Part shown: piece by piece, positions 10,785 through 23,332 of the stretch
How the letters are laid out: every line of letters starts with the position of its first letter
Numbering within the stretch: position 1 is the stretch's first letter
Source: Unio delphinus
Taxonomy: Eukaryota; Mollusca; Bivalvia; Unionida; Unionidae
Length of the DNA: 64,000 bases
Direction of reading: 5' to 3'
Assembly: GCA_029339505.1 (NCBI GenBank)
Contig: JAQISU010000132.1
Location: forward strand, 6,318,501-6,382,500
The notes under the pieces: generated by a model
Databases searched by the model: none
What the model was told of the DNA's origin: nothing
The model's input: only the letters and a program-made list of their open reading frames with translations
Program-made: the position numbers and the translations under genes

Positions 10785-12380
10785 AAATACGTGTACTTTG
10801 CTGATCCTTGGAAACGTCTTTGTCATAAGACAATTAAAGAGTATATTTGTATTCCTAGAGAAAAAGAATTTCAGATACAGGTAAAAGATGTAAACAAGAT
10901 GACCTGCTTTCTGAAGAAGTTTATTAAATTTAAAAAGTTGGTTAATGCCTTGCCATGGTGGAGTAACACAAATATATGATAATTTTGATGCACAAGGCAT
11001 GAAATATAATAAGGAACATTGACACAGCAATCATAGTCGTAAAGGGTCTTTATAAAATTGCCAAATTCATCTATTTCTAAAAATAGCAAAGATCAAAATA
11101 TCCATAAATGCATGACAATTGCATATCATTTATACAAAGTTTGGCTTTAACTTATTTTTACATTTTATTTCTCCTATTTTTCGATACTTTTACCAAAGGC
11201 AGGGGAAATTTCACCCAATAATTTTGCATACATACCTAACCCATAAACAACTGCAATTTGTATCTTTGCCCCTTAATGTCAGACATATTATGGATTCATT
11301 GTCATTATGTGTCCTTACAACTGTTTTCAGCATGTGAGCGCATATTATTCACATGATAACAATTTGTTATAAATCACTTGACAGAATTTTATTCCGACAT
11401 TCATGCATTCTTGTTATAGTTGCCAATGCTGAAGGTCTACAATAAATTTAAATCACTGAAGCAATTTATTTTTCACCAGTTCCCAGGTTTCTATATTTGT
11501 TCAACCATAATGTGTTCCTAAATAAACAGCTGAAAAATGGAAGAAAGGCGAAAACATCAGCAAAAAGAATTTGAAATGCCAATTATTCTCTTTGTAAGCT
11601 CATGGGTAAATACTGGCAAGACATCTGAAATTAAGTACAGTACATGTATTGACTACTATTTTTAAATGACCTTGGCCTTGCCCAAGGACAAGAGTAAATA
11701 AACATGAAGGGCTGAGCTAACACAAATTCTACAATCCATGTATAATAACTTTTCCTCTTATTGTTGAAGACCATACAGAAACAAAACTCTTTAACAAAAC
11801 ATTTAAAGGACCTTGACCTTAAAGGCCAGAGAGATGGAAAGGATTCCTGAATATAATAGCTACTATCTTTCTTATCTGACTGCAGGGTTCAATATCACAA
11901 TTGTAAATTAATAACTTTATGAAACTTTTCAAATGACTTCGCTTTCATGATGGTCAAAAAGGAGGGTAGGGATTCAATATAAACGAAAGCAATACTTTCA
12001 GAGTCACAAGTCCAAGAAAAATAAGTATCCCTTGAATGGTCAAAAGTCCAAGAAAAATAGCTAGCCCTTGTGAAACCTGGAACCTATGAAAGTACCCTAT
12101 CCCAAAATGATATAAAATTTAGTCACAACATTTAAAATCCTTTTGGCCAGGATTCTTTCTGTCAAATTGTGTTGAACATTTTTTGGGGGCAGAGGTCTTT
12201 GCATGGTATTCTATTGTCAGTAATGGAAGACATATTTGATGGATGATCAAGATCATTTTTTTAACCTTTAACCTTTACAGCCCTATATGTATACCTGAAT
12301 GTTTTTTAATTTTCTTGAGTATATTTTTGAGTGGGAGGAAATCATTTCATAATTTTTATATATTTCTTGTGTTTTGGGGA
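10785..12380. other. No gene seen
   Basis: AT-rich, intron-like sequence; the open frames (for example 10758-11030 minus and 11119-11337 plus) are rich in Phe, Leu, Ile and Lys and have no splice-site support. No tandem array. Confidence 0.4.
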
Positions 12381-12382
12381 AT

Positions 12383-12505
12383 TATAATGTAGCTTTAACA
12401 ATATTAGTCATATAACTATGATGTCTACAGTGTGGCAATTTATTGTTAGGGCATCGTGCTGCAGGCAGGTAACATGATGTCCGCCTAAGTCACATTATCT
12501 CAGCA
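12383..12505 (-). mobile_element. SINE family A, 3' fragment (minus)
   Basis: Matches the distal body of family A in reverse complement: AATGTAGCTTTAACAAT, GATGTCTACAGTGTGGCAAT, GGGCATCGTGCTGCAGGCA and CACATTATCTCAGCACC. It abuts an opposite-strand copy directly. Confidence 0.75.
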
Positions 12506-12729
12506 CCAGTGGACTAGTTGTTAGAGAGTCCTCCTCTGATGTGGGAGGCCATGAGTTCGAACCCCCGCCAAGTAATACCAAAGACTTATAAAATCAGTAC
12601 CAACAGCTGCCTTGCTGTCTGCGGCATGACACCCCAGTGCTAGACATAACTATAAATTGCCACACTGCAGACATCGTAGTGATATGACTGAATTTATTTT
12701 AAAGTTACGTTAAAATCCAGATCACACAC
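12506..12729 (+). mobile_element. SINE family A, internally deleted copy (plus)
   Basis: tRNA-like head with A box (AGTTGTTAGAGAGTCC) and B box (GAGTTCGAACCCC), then CATACCAAAGACTTA-like body, then a jump from CAGCTGCCTTGCTG to GCGGCATGACACCCCAGTGC, losing the central body. It ends AAAATCCAGATCACACACA, a short CA tail. Confidence 0.85.
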
Positions 12730-12731
12730 AC

Positions 12732-12914
12732 TGGTACCAGGCATCCCAGTCCTAACACTAACCTCTGAAGGTTGACGATGTTGCCAAGGCAACTTCTAGT
12801 ACAAAATTTTATAAGTCTCTGTTAGGACTCATCTGGGGATTGAAGCTGTGACCTCCAGCATCCAAGGCAGACTCTCTAACCAGTTAGGACTCTGGAGTCA
12901 GGATAATGTGACTT
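12732..12914 (-). mobile_element. SINE family A, 5' half (minus), with plus fragment
   Basis: Reverse-complement head (CTCTAACCAGTTAGGACTC near 12872; B box complement GGGGATTGAAGC near 12835) and proximal body down to CAGTCCTAACACTAACCTC. At 12894-12914 a plus-sense fragment (GTCAGGATAATGTGACT) of the same family follows, so 12383-12914 is a nested or rearranged SINE mosaic. Confidence 0.75.
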
Positions 12915-12915
12915 T

Positions 12916-13076
12916 CATTGAAATTCATTCTATGTGTCTTTCTTTGAAGGTCATTCTACATGTCTTTCTTTGAAGGTCATTCTACATGTCTTTCTTTGAA
13001 AGTCATTCTACATGTCTTTCTTTGAAAGTCATTCTACATGTCTTTCTGTGAAAGTCATTCTACACATCCTTCTTTA
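12916..13076. repeat. 27-bp minisatellite, 6 copies
   Basis: The unit is TTTGAAAGTCATTCTACATG + TCTTTCT. It starts directly at the end of the SINE mosaic. Confidence 0.92.
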
Positions 13077-13537
13077 AGGAGATTATTTATTTAAATTCAA
13101 AGATAAATGATTTATGCTTCAAGTCATGGTATAAATAATGCTAAGTAAATATATATAAATATATAAGTAAAAATATATATATAAAGTACTTTTATGTTTA
13201 AATAATATCATTCTTTTTCACTTTGATGAAGATAAAACACGTTTTTTTTATAAACCAGAGTCTGTAAAATCTTTCTGGGGAAATCACTGAAAAAAAAATC
13301 ACTTCAATTTTGTTTTGTCTTCCCCATAGTTATTCTATGAAATAGCAACCTCAAATATAGGTTACAGTAATTAAAAAAAATATAATATTATCTTTTCATA
13401 TTTATAATGTTTCATTTTATTAGGAACTTATCTGGATATATCAACTAATTCATATTTCCTGTCAACAGGGCAAAAAGCATTCAAGTTTCACAAGCACTGT
13501 AAAAAAAAAAAACAAATGTTAGCTGTCAGTGAGAGTT
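13077..13537. other. AT-rich spacer, no gene seen
   Basis: TATA-rich sequence (13145-13185), A tracts at 13288 and 13501, and nothing coding. Confidence 0.5.
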
Positions 13538-13738
13538 TCATAGATAACAATGTAATCATGTTATCATAGATAACAATGTAACCATAGTATCATAGATAAC
13601 AATGTAATCATGTTATCATAGACAAGAATTTAATCATGTCATCATAGATAACTATGTAATCATAGTATCATAGATAACAATGTAATCATGTTATCAAAGA
13701 TAACAATGTAATCATGTTATCATAGATAACAATGTAAT
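13538..13738. repeat. 26-bp minisatellite, 7-8 copies
   Basis: The unit is TCATAGATAACAATGTAATC + ATGTTA, with small substitutions (CATAGTA, AAGAATTTAATC). Confidence 0.92.
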
Positions 13739-14338
13739 TTATGGCACTGATCATGTGCTGTATAATGGCATTGAACCCACAAAGCAAACCATAAATCCGA
13801 AAACTCAGTGGACAATAACTCCTCTGTTGAAACAACACCACAACTTCCAACATTGATGAATTTTTTTTTTTTATTACCAGATTGTCAATTTTCCCTTAGC
13901 CACAAAAACTGATATCCACAAAAATATGAGAATTAGGATTCACATAAGCTATGAGTATATCTGAAATGATACACCTATGTCATCTATGAATATGATTGAA
14001 TCATGTGATACCTACCACACAATCACACTACCAATACACAAATAAACTTGATGGTCTTTTCATATTTAGAATGCCTCTTTATATATGCTGATATATATGT
14101 TAAGTATGCAGATTACAGAGATTTAGAATTGTCAACACATCCATGAAAATGTTTAGAAAATACTTCCAGACCAACATGTCAACGTAGTTAATTCAGCCTT
14201 TCAGGTCAGATCAGAATAATTGTAAGACTCCTTTCACTTTGTTTTGAAATAAATGCATTAGTTAGAAACATCTTATTTCATGTAATCACTTAAACATGGA
14301 AAGTGTTATGGCGTTATCCTCCTGTACAAAAAAAAGCT
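13739..14338. other. No gene seen
   Basis: AT-rich unique sequence; no supported frame or repeat. Confidence 0.4.
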
Positions 14339-14390
<52 letters not shown>

Positions 14391-14447
14391 CTGATGATGG
14401 TGGTGATGGTGGTGATGATGACAATGATGACAACGACAATGTTGATG

Positions 14448-14489
<42 letters not shown>

Positions 14490-14880
14490 GTGACTTTAGA
14501 GAGGGTAACACAATTAGCTAATAGCTAATCTACCTTGAGGCCCTCATACAAAAAAATTCTATTTTGACTGCGTCTCTGAAGCCACTTTGGGTTTGGAAGA
14601 AGGAAATATAGTGGATATTTCTAATCTCAACTGGACTACTATTCCAGAACAAAGTTTCAGAGTATTGGAAACTTTTTGGAATAATTCCTTAATTGGTTTG
14701 GGAATTTTATACTGTTTGGTAGACATGGATCGCAGGTCCAGATGTATTGTCAGGTAGCCTATACTAGAGTAGTGATCACAAATATTCAGGAGCACTATTA
14801 TTGGATATCCAGTACATAACAACATAAAAATGTGACTATGCAAATATTGTGAATGATATTTAAGTTTTAATGACAAAATC
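14339..14880 (-). mobile_element. LINE 3' end with (TAA)n tail
   Basis: The minus frame 14876-14559 resembles the C-terminus of a non-LTR retrotransposon ORF2 (a DLRSMSTKQYKIPKP block). Downstream on that strand the 3'UTR carries GAGGGCCTCAAGGTAGATTA and then ATT-rich repeats (14488-14448 and 14389-14339, interrupted by CAT/CAC-rich repeats) that represent the 3' tail. The same 3' end occurs at 55218-55806. Confidence 0.7.
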
Positions 14881-16215
14881 CTAACTATTTAATAGTCAAA
14901 AAGATCAGCATTTAGTCGAGGAATGAACAACAAGGGCACAGGTGAATGACAATGCTAAAGAAAAGAAGTTAAAACGAGAAACTATCAGTTAAAATGTGGT
15001 AAATGAGAAAAGAAACTTGTGAGGTAAAAATAAATAAACAAACAAATAAATAAAGAGAAACAAATAACCGAGGTTAAAAGCAGCAGTGTTCCATAGTGGT
15101 GTGAGCCACTGCAAAAGGTCAATTATTTGGAGCAAAATGGGAAAAATGCAGTTTTCCATGACCCTTGGAAAAGTGCACAAATAATATTAACATGTGCATC
15201 CAATTATAAAGTAGGTATGAAATAAAAAGTTTATGACATGGCTTGAAGGATATATAGCTTCTATCATTAATCACCAACGTGATGTACTCCTTTCGAGTTC
15301 CCGAGTACATAAATTTTTTCCGAATTCAGTGATGTATGTTGCATCCATGAATAAATGTTTTTCTAATCTCATGCCTTCAAGGCATACAACCTTATAACAT
15401 AATGTGCCCCAGAGTCATCAATTTCACCTAGATTAAAGGATATGTACATCCTATTTACATAATTTGTACATTAGCAAAGTTCCACCATTTGGCCATTCAA
15501 TGCAGAAATCATGAAAACTAAAAAGCAATGACAGAGTAAACAATGATGGAAGAGAAATTAAATTTTAGCAACAAAAGAAAGAAATTTAATTCTAGAAATC
15601 AATGTTGATGTTATACATATAGTTCAACCTTACAATTAATAGTACAACACTTTTTGTACATGATTAAATATTTACCTGTGTCACATATTGGCACAGCTGG
15701 GGTTAAAAGCTACAAGTTGTACATCAAAACAAGTTTCTGACATACAATTTGCATGTATCAAGGGAACATGACATATTAATTGTTTTGGAAATCCCTGTCA
15801 GATTTTCATTTTTTTTATTTTCTTTTTCTGGTATATGCATTGGCAAGTTGAAATGCAAATGCACTGAAACCCTATATCAAATGCATTTGGAACTGCTCTG
15901 GCTTTTCTGCTTGACATTTAGTAACCCCAGTGTTTTATATCAAATGCATTTGGAACAGCTCTGGTTTTTCTGCTTGACATTTATTGTACCCTAGTGTTTT
16001 AATTGGTCCATGTGTTGGAAGAAATCAAGGTTGCTCAGACAAGTAAAACTGGCTGACAGAAATATCTGCTATTTAAATAAGTTCAAGTTTAAAAACTAAC
16101 ACTTTCTTAAAATTCCTTGTGTGGTGAAAAAAAAATCACATGCAAAAACAAAAAGCTTGAAAATCAGTCTAACAACAACAACAAAGACACTGTGCAGATA
16201 GTGTGCATGTATAAA
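14881..16215. other. No gene seen; 64-bp direct duplication at 15873-15995
   Basis: AT-rich sequence. ATATCAAATGCATTTGGAAC (15873) is repeated 64 bp downstream together with GCTCTGG-TTTTCTGCTTGACATTTA, a two-copy tandem duplication. Confidence 0.6.
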
Positions 16216-16221
16216 AAATAC

Positions 16222-16512
16222 TGCACCGGTGGTCTAGTGGTTAGCATGTCCACATTGGATGAAGGAGTTTGCAGATTCAAAATACAGCAGAGTCATACAA
16301 GTGACTCACAAAAATGGTACCAACAGGTGCCTAGCTTGGCGCTAATCATTAAATAAGAGGTTAGTGTTGGGACTGGTTGGCCTGGTGTGAGGATATTGTG
16401 ACTGGGTGGGACATCAAGTTAAGTTTCTGCGATATCATGCCCCAATGCTAGACATCATAAACTGCTACCCTGCAGACATCATAGTGATATGACTGGAGAA
16501 ATTTTAAAAATC
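16222..16512 (+). mobile_element. SINE family A, near full-length
   Basis: Head with GGTCTAGTGGTTAGCATG (A box) and a decayed B box (GCAGATTCAAAA), body ACCAACAGGTGCCTAGCTTG, AAGAGGTTAGTGTTGGGACT, GCCCCAATGCTAGACATCA, CTGCAGACATCATAGTGATA. The CA tail is lost. Confidence 0.88.
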
Positions 16513-16934
16513 TGTAGTAGTAGAGGATTTTGAAGGTGACTGCTTTGTTGACCATGTTGGATGTTAGATCAAAACCATTTTCACCTACAACAAACTAACG
16601 CTCATGACATAAGAAGTCTTGTTGTGACATGAAATAATGACCTTTATTTAGGAGGAGAAACAGTAACAAGATTTTCAAGATGGCCACTGTGTTGGCAATA
16701 TAGGATATCTCAGCAGCATCATATTCATCTATGACCTTTTCAATTAAGAGTGACTATGACATTTGAACTTTGAACCCCAAAATTATCTCTGAGATAAATG
16801 TGTGTGTAAAATTTCTTCCAAGTATAGATGATATAAAAACTTGATAAATAGATGACAGACACTGAACAAAATGGAAAAATCTGTTCAATACCCAGCAGAG
16901 CTAAAATATATATTTAATAAATGTCATGCCTTGT
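16513..16934. other. No gene seen; TGACCTT-type motifs
   Basis: It holds motifs of the type ATGACCTTTATTTAG and GACATTTGAACTTTGAACC, which look like decayed dispersed repeat; no coding frame. Confidence 0.35.
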
Positions 16935-17098
16935 TGTGTTTGTGTGTGATTAAGATTTTTAATGTAGCTTTAATGATTTTTCAGTCATCGCTATGTCTTC
17001 AGTGTGGTTGTTTTATAGTAATGTCTAGAACTGGATCATCAAGCCGCAGACATGTAGCATCATGACCCACCCAGTCACATTATCCTGACACCAGACTG
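16935..17098 (-). mobile_element. SINE family A, 3' half (minus)
   Basis: It begins with a TGTGTGTG remnant of the CA tail, then ATTAAGATTTTTAATGTAGC, TTTCAGTCATCGCTATGTCT and CCACCCAGTCACATTATCCT, and stops before the head, a 5'-truncated copy. Confidence 0.85.
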
Positions 17099-17812
17099 CT
17101 TTGAAAAGTCATATGATGCAGCAAAGGCAAATTCAAATCATGACGCACAATGACCTACATTACAGTCTCAGAAATTTTCTGCTGGTTCATGGAAGATCTC
17201 TCAGCTAGTCAAATCTTTTATTGTAATATTTTATATGTTGATGGCAATCTCTCTCCCTCGCACACACGCATACACACACACACACACACTGAAACTGACA
17301 GTACAATATCATTCTTGCCATTCCCCCCCCCAATCTATCTGTATTTCTATGCTAATTGTTTGAACTTTACAAGAGACGGCTGCCTTTTGAGCAACATCTG
17401 TTTGCTTGTCAGATGACAATATTAGAAAATCCTAAACATGCTTTTGTTTGTTGGATGACATTATAGGAAAACCTCAACATGTATTTTGTCTGTTGAAGGA
17501 CATTTCTATAAAATCCATAACATGTTTGTTTGTTGGATGACATTTCCAGAAAATCCTTTGAGCAACAGATAGGTCATGCAAGCACTTTTCACAAAAAACA
17601 TGGGCCTATTCATGCATCTCAGTTACTTCTGTAAAGTTAGACTGGTTCACTGATTAAAATGTTCATTCAATCTAATATAAAAATCAAGATCTTGAACAAA
17701 TCCAAGAAAGACATTATTTAGATTTGATAGCAATGGTCCTATTTTCATATTGATTGTTACTTTTCTGTAAGATTTACAGTCAAAATGCAAGGGTAGTCTG
17801 CCACAAAACATG
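17099..17812. other. CA microsatellite and 57-bp repeat; no gene
   Basis: (CA)n at 17261-17288. At 17396-17560 three or four diverged copies of a 57-bp unit (GTTTGTTGGATGACATT ... AAAATCC ... AACATG). The rest is AT-rich. Confidence 0.6.
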
Positions 17813-18668
17813 TACAGTGGAACCTCGTTAATCTGGACTCCGTTTATCCAGAAACCTTGCTATCCGGACATAATTCAACGGAATGGAATTCCTAAACTTT
17901 AATTTGCTCCGTTACAAAATCAGTGACCAAAGTGTAAAATTACATTAAAACTTGTTTCGATAATCTGGAAATAATCTGTTCAAAAATAAGATAATTTGAA
18001 AAATCATATATGAAAATACAGTCAGTAGAATTATACATAAACACAATAGTGAAGTCTTTGAGAATCTATGGCCACTATCAACAACTAAGTAGCGTGACCA
18101 CATTATAACCAGCGATTGTATAAACAATGTATGTTTTAGCTAGTCACCGATGGGGTGTTAATAACTAAATAAACACACTGGGATCAAATCGTCAATGCTG
18201 TTTGACATATCATTCGGAAAATAAATTAAAATTGTCATTAAGCCTCTTTAATGTTTACCAATTGTATGTAACAATCAGTTTATTGATGGCTGTACAATTA
18301 CAGTTGACAGATTTAAGCTGTGGAAAGTATAGGGCTTCATTTCCAAATAAAATGGGGATGTCAATCATTAGCAACTTTAACAGCTGTAAAATATGACTTG
18401 TAAAAATGACTGCATTTTATTAGTTTACCATAACGCCTTTAACAGCAAGATAACATATGGCAAATAAATTTATATAAGTATTCATTAATTTATTTCAACC
18501 GTTATAGAATATACATACATTACATTTAAAGCATACATATATATGTACATGTATATGCTGTGATATTGTAATATAAAAAATTGGCATGATTTAATTATCC
18601 GGAAAACTCGTTAATCCGGACATATTCACTGGAAACGACTGTGTCACTATAAACGAGGCTCCGCTGTA
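17813..18668. mobile_element. Pogo-like non-autonomous element, 852 bp
   Basis: The element (17815-18666) has inverted ends CAGTGGAACCTCGTT / AACGAGGCTCCGCTG and subterminal CTCGTTAATCCGGACAT-type motifs at both ends, flanked by TA (17813-17814, 18667-18668). The interior is AT-rich; a 60-codon minus frame inside has no DDE-like motif, so no functional transposase is present. Confidence 0.88.
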
Positions 18669-18980
18669 TATGATTCAAAGTGTAGAATAATGTGTGAAGA
18701 AGGCTTTATTTTATGTTAGCTCCCTGGCAGTTAGTAATATCTGATTACAAGTAGTTAACAAACCTGCTACTTTGCATAGGATGAAGAACAATATTGATTC
18801 CAGTGTTGATCAATTCATAAAAATATGTAAAAGACGAAGTAAGGATCTGTTTTGTGCAAAGTTGTTTTATAAATAAATTATCCATTGAAACAGAGTCCTA
18901 TTTAAGTCACCAGTATCTTATTGAATGCTAAGTTTAGTATTATTGACTATGGCAATGTTAAACATAACTTTCTTTGTTGT
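18669..18980. other. AT-rich spacer, no gene seen
   Basis: No repeat or coding frame between the pogo-like element and the next array. Confidence 0.5.
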
Positions 18981-19438
18981 ATTAGTAAGCTATTGAATAG
19001 GCACGCATAGTTCTATATATTTTTCTATTAGTAAGCTATTGAATAGGCACGCATAGTTCTATATATTTTTCTATTAGTAAGCTATTGAATAGGCACACAT
19101 AGTTCTATATATTTTTCTATTAGTAAGCTATTGAATAGGCACACATAGCTCTATATATTTTTCTATTAGTAAGCTATTGAATAGGCACGCATAGTTCTAT
19201 ATATTTTTCTATTAGTAAGCTATTGAATAGGCACGCATAGTTCTATATATTTTTCTATTAGTAAGCTACTGAATAGGCACGCATAGTTCTATATATTTTT
19301 CTATCAGTAAGCTATTGAATAGTGACACATAGTTCTATATATTTTTCTATTAGTAAGCTATTGAATAGTGATGCATAGTTCTATATATTTTTCTATTAGT
19401 AAGCTATTGAATAGTGATGCATAGTTCTATATATTTTT
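18981..19438. repeat. 46-bp minisatellite, 10 copies
   Basis: The unit runs ATTAGTAAGCTATTGAATAG + GCACGCATAGTTC + TATATATTTTTCT. A GGCACGC to GTGATGC/GTGACAC shift marks the last copies, indicating 3'-end divergence. Confidence 0.95.
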
Positions 19439-19667
19439 TGACAATTTGAATCATACAAATAATTTGATGAGGCGTATAGTCAGTCTATTCAAAATGGAAG
19501 TACATTGTGTCCAAAAACATCAGTACATAAATAAAATTCTTTTAAATGTCAAAAAAATTACAAGATATCCAAAAACATTCTCTGGACATAAAAAGGGTGG
19601 TATGAACAAATGTGTCATAAGAACAGACTGAAATATGTTAGTAATCAGGAGTGGATTGTTTTTTGGT
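19439..19667. other. AT-rich spacer
   Basis: A 61-codon plus frame (19446-19631) has no splice or family support. Confidence 0.35.
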
Positions 19668-19850
19668 TGGGTTCCCTTTAATGGCACCTCAAAACACTAC
19701 TTGCTCTATAATATCCAGGAGGTGGGAGCCAAATAACTTTACCAATAACACACCAGGCTAGTCATCAAAGGATGTCATTGATGGGTATCAAACCATGGAC
19801 CTTCGGATTATCATTTCATTTCTCTACCAACTTAGTTACCTACTTTATCT
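19668..19850 (-). mobile_element. tRNA-derived SINE (third family), minus
   Basis: On the minus strand TAACTAAGTTGGTAGAGAAA (A box, near 19840) and GGTTTGATACCC (B box, near 19790) sit about 50 bp apart, followed by a body reaching TTAAAGGGAACCC. No clear target duplication. Confidence 0.6.
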
Positions 19851-20396
19851 ACCAGAAAGAGGTGGACAAGAGGAAAAAAGAAATGAAATCATCTATTTGT
19901 TTAAATTTCATAACATCAGATCCTAACCAGTGTATCCCCTAGGGGTGTAAGACAGAGTCCAAAACCTGTGACGTCAAACCTGAGGATCAGACTGAGTAGA
20001 AAAACAAATTTTAGTATCAAAACTTCTAAGGGGTGAAATTAAAAATTTGGATGTCTCTGAAGCACAAATGAGGGTAAAGGAAAACACCAATCCTTACTGA
20101 AAGAAACATTTTTATACAAGAACGGCAACATCTGACATGTCATCCAGGATAATTCATATATTTTCTTTTCAACAAAAGAAAAAGATACATTTTATGAAAA
20201 GCAAGTAAGTTAAGTATATCTATCAATGTCACCTGTAAGAAGTCCATGTCATGCTACAAGATGATGTTGGAAGCACAAGTAATTTCAATATGACATGACT
20301 CCTATAATTTTCACTTCACACACATCTTGCTGGACACCTATTACCAGCTAAAAATGTCTCAAATATGGATACCTTTGTGTAAGCCTATTTTAAGCA
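19851..20396. other. No gene seen
   Basis: Unremarkable AT-rich sequence. Confidence 0.4.
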
Positions 20397-20712
20397 TTGC
20401 ATGTGCAATCATACTTTAGTCAATGCATGCACCACTAGTTTAGTCACTGCAAGCACCATTATACTTTAATCACTGTATGTGCCATTACAATTTAGTCACT
20501 GTATGTGCCATTAATTCCAGTCACTACATGTGTCATTACATGTGTCAGTTGCAGCAATGTGCCATTACACTTTAGACACTATATGTAACATTACACTTTA
20601 ATCACTGTAAGTGCCATTACAATTTTTATTCACTACATGTGTCATTATAGATTAGTCACTGTATGTGCCATTACACTTTAGTCACTGCATGCACCATCAC
20701 ACTTTAGTCAGT
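20397..20712. repeat. 26-bp degenerate minisatellite, about 12 copies
   Basis: The unit resembles GTGCCATTACACTTTAGTCA + CTGTAT. Copies are 70-90 percent alike by eye. Confidence 0.85.
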
Positions 20713-20837
20713 TTCGTGACTTGATATTTTTTAAACATTTCAAGGCAAAGAATGTAGTATCTTTATTACAAGTACTGGTTTACAGAAAAAATTCCATTTC
20801 ACATGGCTTCATTACAATTTATGCACTGTACAATTTT

Positions 20838-21775
20838 TTATATCATGGGATTCCTTATTCTGCATTTTCATAATTAGAGATTCCTTATTCTATTTATTCA
20901 TATTATGAGATTAATTATTCTATTTATTCATATCCTGGTATTCACCATTCTATTTATTCATATCCTGGGATTCATTGTTCTATTTATTCATATCCTGGGA
21001 TTCACCATTCTATTTATTAATATCATGAGATTCATTGTTTTATTTATTCATATCCTGGGATCCATTTTTCTATTGATTCATATCATGGGATTCACTATTC
21101 TATTTCTTCATATCCTGTGATTCAGCATTCTATGTATTCATCTCCTGGGATTCACCATTATCTTCACTCATAACCTGGGATTCATCATTCTATTTATTCA
21201 TATTATGGGATTCATTATTCTATTTATTCTTATCATGGGATACATTATTCTATTCACACATATCCTAAAATTCATTATTCTATGTATCCTTGGATTCAAT
21301 ATTATATTAACTCGTATCCCGGGATTTATTATTCTATTTACTCATAACCTGAGATTGAATATTTATTTACTCACATCCTGGGATTCATTATTATATTCAC
21401 TCATATCCTGGGAATTATTATTCTATTAATTCATAACATGATATTCATTATTCTATTCACTCATATCCTGGGAATTATTATTCTATTTATTCATAACATG
21501 ATATTCATTATTCTATTCACTCATATCCTGGGAATTATTATTCTGTTTATTCATAACATGATATTCATTATTGTCTTCACTCATATCCTGGGAATTATTA
21601 TTCTATTTATTCATAATCTGACATTTATTATTCTAAATCTTCTTATCATGGGATTCAATATTCTATTCACTCATATCCTGGGATTTATTATTATTTTCAC
21701 TTATATCTTCCGATTCACTATTCTATTTACTGCTTTTCTGGGATGCATTATTCTGTTCACTCATATCCTATGATG
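20838..21775. repeat. 30-bp minisatellite, about 31 copies
   Basis: The unit is ATTCATTATTCTATTTATTC + ATATCCTGGG. Since 30 is divisible by three it leaves long Ile/Leu/Phe-rich frames open (20905-21120, 21205-21429, 21438-21773) that imitate a membrane protein; they are not genes. A homogenised block lies at 21420-21620. Confidence 0.95.
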
Positions 21776-22224
21776 CATTATGCAAAAAAAACTATCAAAA
21801 TCTGTCTTTGTTCTTCTATGAAAACTTAGGCCATTTTGTATTAAATTTAGACAACCTAACAATGAATTTTTACTAGCCTCAGCATGCTGGGAAAGAGAAA
21901 TATCTGTCATCCCTTACTACTAGTACTAATTATTTAAGTGATTTTATTCATGATTAAAATTAAAATTAAATTAAAATTAAAATGAGCCACCTCATTAATT
22001 CATTAACTAAATTTCTGTGCGGTATTTTACAGAGGAGTGGACAGGGGGAGGGATATTAATAAATAGTAACGTTGGAACATACTTTAATTTAAATTACATT
22101 ATTTTGAAACAAATTGAGCACTTATCAATGTGACATTGAAATTATTGATTGATTTACATCATATCTAAGATTGAGAAAACTGTCAAAATAAATAATATTT
22201 TATTTCTATTAAAAAAACAAAACA
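21776..22224. other. No gene seen
   Basis: AT-rich, with an ATTAAA-based short repeat at 21952-21984. Confidence 0.45.
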
Positions 22225-23110
22225 AATATCGTATGGAGTACAACAGGGCTCAATCCTAGGACCACTCTTCTTTCTCAATTTCATAACTGGTCTGCCAATG
22301 AAAATAGGCAACTGTATTTCATCTACTGACTTGTATGCAGATAACATTACATCTGATATCAAACAGAAAATCAGTCGCAGAGGGCACCTTCAAATATACT
22401 TACTTCAAACAGATTCATGGTGTGTGAAAAATGCACTGATAGTAAATGCATGCAGCACAAGTATCAATGATTACTACCATGCAAATGTGAGTAACAGTGA
22501 AAAATAACAATCTGAATCTTGTGTTGAATGAAATTTCACCTACAATTTGTCACACATTACAAAATTCTTGGGGTAATGGTTGGTAACAATTTGCAATAGA
22601 ATGAACATATCAAGTCATAGATCATAAAGTGAATTCGTGTTTGTGGTCATGACCAAGATAAGACCATATCTATCAAATAAACATGGTTAATATATTACTA
22701 ATGCTATATACAACTAAACCTAGACTACCCAGTACTGTAATGTTATCTGGGGAAACACTTCTGACAAGAATATTTACAAATTATTCCACTTGCAAAACTG
22801 AGCATGCAGACTCATCGGAGATGATGCTTACCAGATCCCAAATTCAATGAATGATATTAAAATGCTAACATGAAGTGAATTAATATTTCTGAGAAAAGCT
22901 AGACTAGACTTTCATGTACAAAGTTTTAAACAATATGACCCTGATAAATTTCAATAATTATTTCATGCTAGAAAACAGAGCAAGACTCCCAATTTAAGAT
23001 CAATTTCAGCTAACCACCTTTTCAGCCTTTAACCAAATAAAGAATTCTTTAATAAAAGTTTGATATATATATTTAAAATCATTAAATTAAGAATAAATTT
23101 GGCAAAGTAC
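22225..23110 (+). mobile_element. LINE reverse transcriptase remnant
   Basis: Plus-strand frames give a degenerate ORF2: YGVQQGSILGPLFFLNFIT at 22229-22285 (RT motif 4), then LYADNIT at 22333-22353 where active enzymes have YADD, a KILGVMVGNNLQ block near 22560, and NLRSISANHLF near 22994. Frame changes and stops between blocks show it is dead. Clade not assignable by eye. Confidence 0.8.
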
Positions 23111-23280
23111 ATATATAACTACATCTGACAAATACCATTACAACTTCTAGCATAAACACACTAAAATTACTCGCTGCATGTTGTCTCATAAATGTTACAC
23201 TATTCATATACATGTACATAGTTGGAGCATGCTCATTTAAATTTCCATTTGTTCATCTATAAACAGCTTATTAATAATGT

Positions 23281-23332
23281 TGTGTGTGTGTTGTGTATGT
23301 GTGTGACTGTTGTCTGTGTGTGTGATGTGTGT

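Noticed and set aside
16222..16300. Possible functional tRNA genes (A and B boxes at several places)
   Set aside because: None folds into an obvious intact cloverleaf with a matching acceptor stem; all are heads of dispersed SINEs with bodies and tails.
17945..18127. 60-codon minus frame inside the 852-bp pogo-like element
   Set aside because: No helix-turn-helix or DDE-like motif; too short for a transposase.
20905..21773. Long Ile/Leu/Phe-rich open frames resembling a membrane protein
   Set aside because: They are translations of a 30-bp tandem repeat, whose period keeps the frame open; there are no splice sites and no non-repeat domain.
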